DNA of 9,666 bases, from assembly GCA_021604265.1 (NCBI GenBank), contig BQIY01000054.1, positions 1 to 9,666 on the forward strand, read 5' to 3'. Position 1 is the first letter of the stretch; each line of letters starts with the position of its first letter. The notes beneath the pieces were generated by a model, which saw nothing but the letters and a program-made list of their open reading frames with translations, ran no database searches and was not told where the DNA came from. Shown in pieces: positions 1-5,514 of the stretch. The position numbers were made by a program, and so were the translations under genes. Source of the stretch: Nitrospirales bacterium. Lineage in GTDB: Bacteria; Nitrospirota; Nitrospiria; Nitrospirales; UBA8639.

Positions 1-256
1 GATCAAACTCACGCTCATTAGCCCCCTTCGCTATTTTGATTGCTTCACGAGCATCTTGCCCTTTTAAATAGTTCACTTCACCATTCAAGACTTCTTCTAA
101 TGCCGTCGAAGTCTCTTTGATATATTTGACCGACCCGGGGGTCGGCGCCCCGCGCATAATTTGCTTGGCCCGTTGCGCGGCAATCAAAACAATACGAAAA
201 CGAGAATCAAATTGCGTTTGGTGATGTTCGGGAAGTAGTGACAATGCATCCATCAT
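1..256 (-). CDS. rpoZ: RNA polymerase omega subunit, 3' end cut by window edge
   Basis: The omega subunit is a small accessory protein of RNA polymerase that helps fold and hold the beta' subunit during core assembly. The visible 85 codons begin MMDALSLLPEHH and contain the family's characteristic first part: DSRFRIVLIAAQRAKQI, matching the conserved 'NRF-vLvAA-RARQ' segment, followed by a region with KYIKETSTALEEVLNG, matching 'k...iALrEi..G'. The C-terminus lies outside the window. The start ATG (256-254) overlaps the gmk stop TGA (255-253) as ATGA, so translation is probably coupled to gmk. A second in-frame ATG follows at once (253-251) and could also serve. The gmk-rpoZ order is a very common bacterial arrangement, which supports the call. 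Identification by motif and context is firm. Confidence 0.93.
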   Translation of the reverse strand, partial: MMDALSLLPEHHQTQFDSRFRIVLIAAQRAKQIMRGAPTPGSVKYIKETSTALEEVLNGEVNYLKGQDAREAIKIAKGANEREFD

Positions 257-921
257 GAGATCACATTCCTTTCTCTCTCAGTTTGTGTCGATACTGGGTT
301 ACGTTCTTGCTGAGCCAAGCCATGACGAGACATCCACGCATGATCAAGGCGTGTTGTTCGAACATGTTCGGCCACAATAATAGATTCAAATTCCTTGATG
401 GCCTGATCAAGGCAACCGTTTTGAATGGTATAGTCATACTCGACATAATGCGCCATTTCGGCTTGAGCTTTTTGGAACCGACGTTCAACCACATCGGACT
501 TGTCAGTTCCGCGGGACTCCAGTCTGGACTTCAAGACCTCAAGCGACGGTGGCAGGAGAAACACGGATACAGCATCCGGCATATTCTTCATGACATTTCT
601 CGCACCCTGCACATCGATATCCAAAATAACATCAATGCCTTGATCGATTCGTGTCACAAGTTCTTGACGCGGGGTTCCATAGTAATTCTCGTACACTTCA
701 GCCCATTCAAGAAAGGCATCCTGCTCAATCATACGACGAAACTCCACTTGATCAACAAACCAATACTCGACCCCATGCGTTTCGCCTTCTCGAATCGGCC
801 GCGTCGTATACGAGACTGAAAGCTGAACATCAGGAATCGAAGTCATGATCCGTTTGCATAACGTCGACTTCCCGACACCGGAAGAGCCCGACAAGATAAA
901 TAACATCCCGCTATGCGACAT
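253..921 (-). CDS. gmk: Guanylate kinase
   Basis: Cytosolic guanylate kinase transfers a phosphate from ATP to GMP, giving GDP in purine nucleotide synthesis and salvage. The 222-residue product has the P-loop GSSGVGKS at residues 12-19, the GMP-binding segment SYTTRPIREGE at 37-47, the EYWF motif at 52-55, the ILDIDVQGA segment at 99-107 and the lid-region SRGTD at 136-140. The last 30 or so residues are a charged tail slightly longer than in the E. coli enzyme (207 aa). The start is well bounded, because an in-frame TGA lies two codons upstream of ATG 921. A later Met (residue 6) is possible. There is no good Shine-Dalgarno before 921; instead a repeated ATGACGAAA leader with a short out-of-frame ORF overlaps the start. 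The gene lies downstream of yicC and overlaps rpoZ by 4 bases, as part of one minus-strand operon. Confidence 0.97.
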   Translation of the reverse strand: MSHSGMLFILSGSSGVGKSTLCKRIMTSIPDVQLSVSYTTRPIREGETHGVEYWFVDQVEFRRMIEQDAFLEWAEVYENYYGTPRQELVTRIDQGIDVILDIDVQGARNVMKNMPDAVSVFLLPPSLEVLKSRLESRGTDKSDVVERRFQKAQAEMAHYVEYDYTIQNGCLDQAIKEFESIIVAEHVRTTRLDHAWMSRHGLAQQERNPVSTQTERERNVIS

Positions 922-949
922 TCGTCATCACTTTCGTCATTTTCGTCAT
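911..949 (-). other. 12-codon mini-ORF overlapping the gmk start (possible leader peptide)
   Basis: An ORF of 12 codons plus stop reads MTKMTKVMTNVA, from ATG 949 to the TAG at 913-911. It ends 8 bases inside gmk, in a different frame. A ribosome finishing this ORF would stop next to the gmk start at 921, which has no good Shine-Dalgarno of its own, so termination-reinitiation is conceivable. The mini-ORF itself also lacks a clear ribosome binding site and its sequence is generated by the 9-bp repeat, so it may be fortuitous. This is sequence observation plus inference only. Confidence 0.25.
920..949 (-). repeat. Tandem 9-bp repeat in the gmk leader
   Basis: Read on the minus strand, ATGACGAAA occurs at 949-941 and again directly at 940-932. 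After one GTG codon, a third near copy, ATGACGAAT, follows at 928-920. The last copy supplies the A and T of the gmk start ATG. The repeat places three successive ATG triplets in one frame (949, 940, 928) that differs from the gmk frame. It fills most of the 50-base gap between the yicC stop and the gmk start. Its function is unknown: it may be a simple slippage product or part of translation initiation at gmk. Confidence 0.6.
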
Positions 950-971
950 TAAAAAACCGTGTGGGCCTTGA

Positions 972-1847
972 TTATTCAACATTCTGGACTTGTTCACGGA
1001 TTTTTTCCAGTTCGCTCTTCACATCAATTACATGAAGGGCAATCTGCGCGTCATTCGCTTTCGATCCGATGGTATTAATTTCTCTTCCCATTTCTTGCAA
1101 TAGGAAATCCAGTCGTCGGCCAATGGCACCTTTGGCCTTACTTGATTCGTGAAACTGCCCCAGATGACTGTCGAGCCGTGTTAATTCCTCTGTTATATCA
1201 CAACGATCCGCATAGGTCGCTAATTCTTGGTTGAGTCGGTCAGGATGAGAGGGGTTATCACCGAGTAATTTCATGACTCGTTTCTGCATTCGCTCAAAAT
1301 GTTCTTGAATACTCGAAGGCACTCGTCTGGCTATGGCCTTTAAGGCTACCCGAATTTTTTGAAGACGCTTCGCCATATCGTCGTACAACGCCTTCCCCTC
1401 TCGTGCCCGCATCTTATCCAGGTCGGCCAGGGCTCCTTTTGTCAGACGTCGGACAATATTTTGCGTATCTTTTCCTTCAACACTCTGCTCAGCAACGGTA
1501 AACACATCCCGAAGCCCGGCAATCAATCCAATATCAATTGGGCCAGTAATACCAAGCTCTCGTTGAAGCTCTTTCAACAACCGGTGATAGTCACGTGCAG
1601 CTGATCGGTCAAGCACGAAGGCCTTCTGGCGATTTCCCGAAACATTCAGTGAGACTGTGAACTCAATCCGCCCGCGCTCACAGTGCTGATGAATCAGTTG
1701 TTTGAGTTCTTCTTCCAAGCCACCCACGCTACGAGGAATCCTCGAAGCCACTTCACAGAACCGATGGTTGACGGATCGAAGTTCGACCCCGACGGCCAAG
1801 CCCTTCCACTCCGTTTCGCGCTTACCAAATCCCGTCATACTTTTCAT
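972..1847 (-). CDS. yicC: YicC family endoribonuclease
   Basis: YicC-family proteins are widely conserved; E. coli YicC acts in RNA turnover and members have been reported as endoribonucleases, so a cytoplasmic RNA-processing role is expected. The chosen start gives 291 residues, close to the E. coli length of about 287. It begins MKSMTGFGKRE, the family's hallmark N-terminus, followed by ELRSVNHRF at 22-30 (YicC N-terminal domain). The C-terminal DUF1732 domain shows CDITEELTRLDSHL at 216-229 and GRRLDFLLQEMGREINTIGS at 243-262. The reading frame is open 16 codons further upstream, but that extension lies within nth and is not family-like. ATG 1847-1845 overlaps the nth stop TGA (1846-1844) as ATGA, which fixes this start well. 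The gene sits between nth and gmk; linkage of yicC with gmk is common in bacteria. Confidence 0.93.
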   Translation of the reverse strand: MKSMTGFGKRETEWKGLAVGVELRSVNHRFCEVASRIPRSVGGLEEELKQLIHQHCERGRIEFTVSLNVSGNRQKAFVLDRSAARDYHRLLKELQRELGITGPIDIGLIAGLRDVFTVAEQSVEGKDTQNIVRRLTKGALADLDKMRAREGKALYDDMAKRLQKIRVALKAIARRVPSSIQEHFERMQKRVMKLLGDNPSHPDRLNQELATYADRCDITEELTRLDSHLGQFHESSKAKGAIGRRLDFLLQEMGREINTIGSKANDAQIALHVIDVKSELEKIREQVQNVE

Positions 1848-2542
1848 GCGATCAATAACTTTCCGTCCCAAGCACAGGCTTGATAAATGGCACACCGTTC
1901 ACACTTCGGCACACGCGCTTGGCACACATACCGGCCATGCAAGAGCAAACGCTGGGTCCCCACAGTCCATTGCGCTTTCGGCAAGACCTTTTGAAGGTCA
2001 TACTCAATGGTTGTCGGATCATCGCTTTCGGTTAAATGCAGTCGATTGGCGACTCGTTTGACATGGGTATCCACCACCACGGATGGTTTTCCAAAGTAAC
2101 TCCCTAATAACACATTGGCGGTTTTACGTCCTACCCCAGGCAACGTCGTCAAGTCATCCATGTTATCTGGTATGGTGTCATTGAAATGATCGGCAATACG
2201 CTTGCCGCATGCGATGATATTTTTTGCCTTACTTTTGTAGAATCCCGTCGATCGAATGAGCGCCTCTAATTCAAGCGGCTCAGCTTCCGCATATTCTTTC
2301 GCCGTATGATAGCGTGCAAATAATGCCGGAGTCACGGTATTCACCCGTTCATCCGTACATTGCGCTGAAAGAATCGTGGCAATTAATAACTCGAGAGGAT
2401 TGGAAGACGCGAGCTCAACCTGAGGGACCGGAGTCACATGGGCCAATGTCGAAAATATCTTTCGAGCCCTGGCTTTGGAGAATGGGAGCTTTTTCGTTCT
2501 CGTGTGCCGAACCCTATGCGCCATCGCTTGAGAAGCCTTCAT
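1844..2542 (-). CDS. nth: Endonuclease III, DNA glycosylase/AP lyase with iron-sulfur cluster
   Basis: Endonuclease III removes oxidised pyrimidines from DNA and cleaves the abasic site in base-excision repair. The 232-residue product has LSAQCTDERVN at 58-68 and the helix-hairpin-helix LPGVGRKTA at 134-142, which contains the catalytic lysine K140. The catalytic aspartate is D158, in VDTHVKRVANR. The [4Fe-4S] ligands follow the exact C-x6-C-x2-C-x5-C spacing (C207, C214, C217, C223). No key residue is missing. The frame stays open to an upstream ATG at 2593, but ATG 2542-2540 overlaps the hflX stop (2541-2539) as ATGA, like the other junctions of this operon, and gives a product nearer the E. 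coli length (211 aa). It has a basic N-terminal extension of about 20 residues compared with E. coli. The gene is probably translationally coupled to hflX upstream and yicC downstream. Confidence 0.96.
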   Translation of the reverse strand: MKASQAMAHRVRHTRTKKLPFSKARARKIFSTLAHVTPVPQVELASSNPLELLIATILSAQCTDERVNTVTPALFARYHTAKEYAEAEPLELEALIRSTGFYKSKAKNIIACGKRIADHFNDTIPDNMDDLTTLPGVGRKTANVLLGSYFGKPSVVVDTHVKRVANRLHLTESDDPTTIEYDLQKVLPKAQWTVGTQRLLLHGRYVCQARVPKCERCAIYQACAWDGKLLIA

Positions 2543-4242
2543 GATACACTCACAATAGTCGTCTTCGCCATATGACGAGAAGATTCGCTCCATGTCCCCT
2601 TCAATTCCCCATCACGCCCTAAGCGATTCAGCATGTGTCCCAACGCTTCTCGAACCTCTCCAACGGTTTCGCCTTGGGTCGCCGTAATTCCGACGGCTCG
2701 ATACCGGTGACACAATTGTTCAACATGGCTGACGGGAAGCAAATCACATTTATTCAACACCATCAGGCGGGGAATCGTATCAAAACCTAATTGCGTGAGA
2801 ATATTCTCAACCGTATCGATATGTCGATCTGGGTCAGGCGTCGCGGCATCCACAACATGGACTAAAACGTCGGCATATTTTAATTCCTGTAACGTGGTAT
2901 GGAATGCCGTCACCAGGTCCTCAGGTAAATGTCGAATAAATCCGACGGTGTCGGTCAGAATAATTTCACCGCGATCCGGGATAAAGAGCCGACGACTCAC
3001 GGTATCCAGCGTTTCAAATACTCGGTCCTTTGCCGGCTGCACACTCCCCGTTAATGCGTTCAGTAGTGTTGACTTTCCTGCATTCGTATACCCCACCAAT
3101 GAGACCACAGGTACCGCTTGGCGAGAACGCATATTTCGTTGCTGTTGACGACTGCGAGATACCGCATCCAACTCTTTTTCAAGACGTCGGATCCGATCTC
3201 GCGCTCGCCGACGGTCTGTTTCCAATTTCGTTTCACCTGGTCCTCTTGAACCAATTCCGCCCGCTAAGCGGGAAAAAGCCGTATTGGACTGGGATAAACG
3301 TGGAAGCCGATACCGTAATTGAGCCAACTCAACCTGGACTTTTCCAATCCTTGAATGCGCCCGTTGAGCAAAGATATCCAAAATGACTTGCGTTCGATCC
3401 AGCACCCGCAGTTCCGTCATCTCAGAAATTCCATGAACTTGTGCCGGAGTCAAATCTCGATCAAAGATCAACCAATCCGCACCGGTTTGTAACGCCTGGA
3501 TAATCACTTCTTTCAATTTCCCAAGACCAAGGACATACTTTGGATGAAGCGCATGGGGTCGTTGAATCACCGAATCAACAACGTGAATATTGCTGGCTCG
3601 AACCAGTTCACGTAACTCATCTAAATGTTCCTGTCGACGTGAAGCCCGTTCTGTCGACACACTCACTAAGATGGCACGTGAAGTTTCTGTCCCCTTCCGT
3701 AATCCGACATTCGTCCGTGTACATTCATTTTCCAGCGAGAGAATAAAGTCTTGGCAATCAAGTTCAAATCCTTGCCAGGAATAGGGTTTCCATTCTTGAT
3801 ATGACTTACCATGAATCGACTGCGGCAGCATATGTGCGAGATACACGTCCCGCACACCTCCTTCTTTGCCGACGCCAATCGCCACCATCAGGTCTAACCG
3901 GAGCAGCGCCAGGTCGGTTAAATCATCACGAGTCAGCGGTTGATTATTCAGATGGGTATGCACCAACCGCACACCTCGTAACAACCTGAGCCCTGAGCGG
4001 CTGCGTGCCAAATTGGGAATAACAAGCTCATGATCATTGCCGATAATAACCGATTGAACATGTCCCTGTCGGTCAATGAGTAATCCGATTTGCCGCCGTG
4101 TTTCAAATGAAAGCTCTGCACAGATTCGAGCTAAGTCATTTGAGATAACCTTTTCAGTCGGAACCCGTCGTCGGTACAGACGTTCCATTCGACTGATTTG
4201 ATTAGCTTTCAGTCCATGAAGATTTCCAAAAACGACAGGAAT
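2539..4242 (-). CDS. hflX: GTPase HflX, long form with extra N-terminal domain; probable ATT start
   Basis: HflX is a ribosome-associated GTPase that splits stalled or stress-arrested ribosomes. The canonical part shows HPKYVLGLGKLKEV, LDRTQVILDIFAQRA, the glycine-rich GGIGSRGPGETKLETDRR at about 328-345, G1 GYTNAGKST at 384-392, G3 DTVGF at 431-435 and G4 NKCD at 497-500. About 185 residues precede this canonical part, an extension absent from E. coli HflX but, as I recall, present in long-form HflX of some other phyla. It contains VRLVHTHL at 91-98 and LTRDDLTDL at 103-111. The first ATG (4188) has no Shine-Dalgarno. In frame 18 codons upstream, ATT (4242-4240) lies 7 bases after GGAGG, and the added residues (PVVFGNLHGLKANQISR) look family-like and run smoothly into MERLYRRRVP; there is no in-frame ATG, GTG or TTG before the TAA at 4269. 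The product is 567 aa from ATT, or 549 aa from ATG. The C-terminus ends soon after the G domain, without E. coli's C-terminal domain. Confidence 0.94.
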   Translation of the reverse strand: MPVVFGNLHGLKANQISRMERLYRRRVPTEKVISNDLARICAELSFETRRQIGLLIDRQGHVQSVIIGNDHELVIPNLARSRSGLRLLRGVRLVHTHLNNQPLTRDDLTDLALLRLDLMVAIGVGKEGGVRDVYLAHMLPQSIHGKSYQEWKPYSWQGFELDCQDFILSLENECTRTNVGLRKGTETSRAILVSVSTERASRRQEHLDELRELVRASNIHVVDSVIQRPHALHPKYVLGLGKLKEVIIQALQTGADWLIFDRDLTPAQVHGISEMTELRVLDRTQVILDIFAQRAHSRIGKVQVELAQLRYRLPRLSQSNTAFSRLAGGIGSRGPGETKLETDRRRARDRIRRLEKELDAVSRSRQQQRNMRSRQAVPVVSLVGYTNAGKSTLLNALTGSVQPAKDRVFETLDTVSRRLFIPDRGEIILTDTVGFIRHLPEDLVTAFHTTLQELKYADVLVHVVDAATPDPDRHIDTVENILTQLGFDTIPRLMVLNKCDLLPVSHVEQLCHRYRAVGITATQGETVGEVREALGHMLNRLGRDGELKGTWSESSRHMAKTTIVSVS

Positions 4243-4249
4243 CGTGACA

Positions 4250-4254
4250 CCTCC
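4250..4254 (-). promoter_or_regulatory. Shine-Dalgarno GGAGG that decides the hflX start
   Basis: On the minus strand GGAGG (4254-4250, within ACGGAGGTG) is followed by 7 bases, TGTCACG, and then ATT in the hflX frame. No ATG or TTG lies at a usable distance. The GTG that overlaps it is out of frame. The site lies in the 30-base gap after the tsaD stop and is 61 bases from the first hflX ATG, too far to serve that codon. Confidence 0.7.
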
Positions 4255-4272
4255 GTTGACAGTGGCTTAACC

Positions 4273-5319
4273 CTAGACAATGGTCGGCACTGAATACGTC
4301 TGTAAGTTTGTCACAGCCGCTTGCCCGACCTCAGTATCTAAGTCCCAATTGGCAGTCTCTCCCAATCGATATTGCTCCCAGCCCGCAGCGGCAATCATCA
4401 CCGCATTATCAGTGCAAAGCGACAGCGCTGGCACTGCGACGAAAATTCCCAGTTGTTGGGCGCGCTCAATGATCCGCTCACGAAGTCGACTATTAGCCGC
4501 TACACCCCCAACGACGGCAATCCCTTTGGCCCCATATTTCCGAACGGCTCGAAAAGATTTCTCGACTAAGACATCGACAATGGCTTCCTGATAGCTAGCG
4601 GCAATATCTTCGATGGCTGGCATGACATGGTCATTTTTTTTGAGGTCTCTTAAATAGTATAACAATGACGTTTTGAGCCCGCTAAAACTAAAGTCTAGCC
4701 CTCCTCGATTCAGGTATGGTCTGGGAAAATGAACGGCTTTGGCTGAACCTGTCTTGGATAAACGATCAATGAGTGGGCCTCCAGGATAGCTCAACCCCAA
4801 CATTTTCGCTCCCTTGTCAAACGCTTCACCAGCAGCATCATCAATGGTTTTGCCTATCAATTGATACTGTCCCGTACCTGTTGCAAAAAATAAATGCGTA
4901 TGACCTCCCGAGACCACCAGCATAATCGACGATCGGGGAAAGTCCGGTTGTTCAACCCACGTTGAGGCTAAATGTCCTTTGAGATGATTAACCGCCAGCA
5001 ACGGAATCTGCAAGGCATAGGCAAGAGCTTTTCCAAAATTCACTCCCACAAGCAGTGCTCCAGCAAGACCAGGACCATGAGTCACAGCAATAGCCTCTAG
5101 AGCTTGATACGGTACCTGAGCTTCAGTCACAGCCGATCGAACAATTGATTCAATCGTTTCAATATGACGACGAGAGGCTAATTCCGGAACCACGCCACCA
5201 TACATTGCATGAACATCAATCTGGGAGTCCAGAACGTTGGCCAGAACCGTCCCGTTATGGGTTACGACAGCCGCCGCCGTTTCGTCACAGGAGGTTTCAA
5301 TACCTAGGATTGCCCCCAT
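4273..5319 (-). CDS. tsaD: tRNA N6-threonylcarbamoyladenosine transferase subunit TsaD
   Basis: TsaD (formerly Gcp/YgjD) transfers the threonylcarbamoyl group from TC-AMP to A37 of ANN-decoding tRNAs, working with TsaB and TsaE. The 348-residue product starts GAILGIETSCDETAAAVV, the standard ASKHA-fold N-terminus. The metal-binding HLKGH (H112, H116) follows, with SGGHTHLF at 137-144, the DDAAGEAFDKGAKMLGL segment at 160-176, the FSFSGLKTSLLY segment near 210-221, GGVAANSRLR at 271-280 and CTDNAVMIA at 302-310 containing the metal-site aspartate D304. Length and motifs are normal. GGTGA shortly upstream of ATG 5319 is a plausible ribosome binding site. The gene is first in the minus-strand cluster, downstream of the clpC terminator. 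No clear sigma-70 promoter is seen in the 5320-5443 gap, so its promoter is unresolved. Confidence 0.97.
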   Translation of the reverse strand: MGAILGIETSCDETAAAVVTHNGTVLANVLDSQIDVHAMYGGVVPELASRRHIETIESIVRSAVTEAQVPYQALEAIAVTHGPGLAGALLVGVNFGKALAYALQIPLLAVNHLKGHLASTWVEQPDFPRSSIMLVVSGGHTHLFFATGTGQYQLIGKTIDDAAGEAFDKGAKMLGLSYPGGPLIDRLSKTGSAKAVHFPRPYLNRGGLDFSFSGLKTSLLYYLRDLKKNDHVMPAIEDIAASYQEAIVDVLVEKSFRAVRKYGAKGIAVVGGVAANSRLRERIIERAQQLGIFVAVPALSLCTDNAVMIAAAGWEQYRLGETANWDLDTEVGQAAVTNLQTYSVPTIV

Positions 5320-5376
5320 ATTTCACCAAAAATTACGCATCAACGTGAAAGCTTGTAATAGTAAGCCAATAACGAT

Positions 5377-5388
5377 AACAGTATTGTT
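5377..5388. promoter_or_regulatory. Short near-palindrome upstream of tsaD
   Basis: AACAGTATTGTT has perfect 4-base arms (AACA/TGTT) around GTAT, in the AT-rich gap between the clpC terminator and tsaD, about 60 bases before the tsaD start. It could be an operator for the tsaD operon, but such a short palindrome easily arises by chance and I do not recognise a specific regulator. Confidence 0.15.
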
Positions 5389-5443
5389 CTGTTCACATAA
5401 AAAACGAGGGAGTGTGCAGTGCATTATCTTACGACAAAACACA

Positions 5444-5476
5444 ACGACCCTCAGGATCAAGGATCCTGAGGGTCGT
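5444..5476 (-). terminator. Probable intrinsic terminator of clpC
   Basis: A perfect 15-bp inverted repeat (left arm ACGACCCTCAGGATC at 5444-5458, right arm 5462-5476) surrounds a 3-base loop. It begins 38 bases after the clpC stop codon. In the minus-strand direction it is followed by TGTGTTTTG, a modest T-rich tract; on the plus-strand side there is no T-run, so it is oriented for clpC. The short U-tract leaves some chance that it stabilises the 3' end of the mRNA or only partly terminates. Confidence 0.75.
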
Positions 5477-5514
5477 CTATGTCTGTCAATTCAGTCAGTG
5501 TATTCTACTTAATC

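Noticed and set aside
283..819. 178-codon plus-strand ORF opposite gmk
   Set aside because: It is antisense to a full-length conserved guanylate kinase gene and its translation shows no family features.
1848..1895. Upstream start at 1895 giving a 307-residue YicC
   Set aside because: The family begins at M-x-SMTGF, which corresponds to ATG 1847, and that ATG overlaps the nth stop codon.
2542..2593. Upstream ATG at 2593 giving a 249-residue Nth
   Set aside because: The extra 17 residues lie within hflX and are not family-like, while ATG 2542 forms the ATGA overlap seen at other junctions of the operon.
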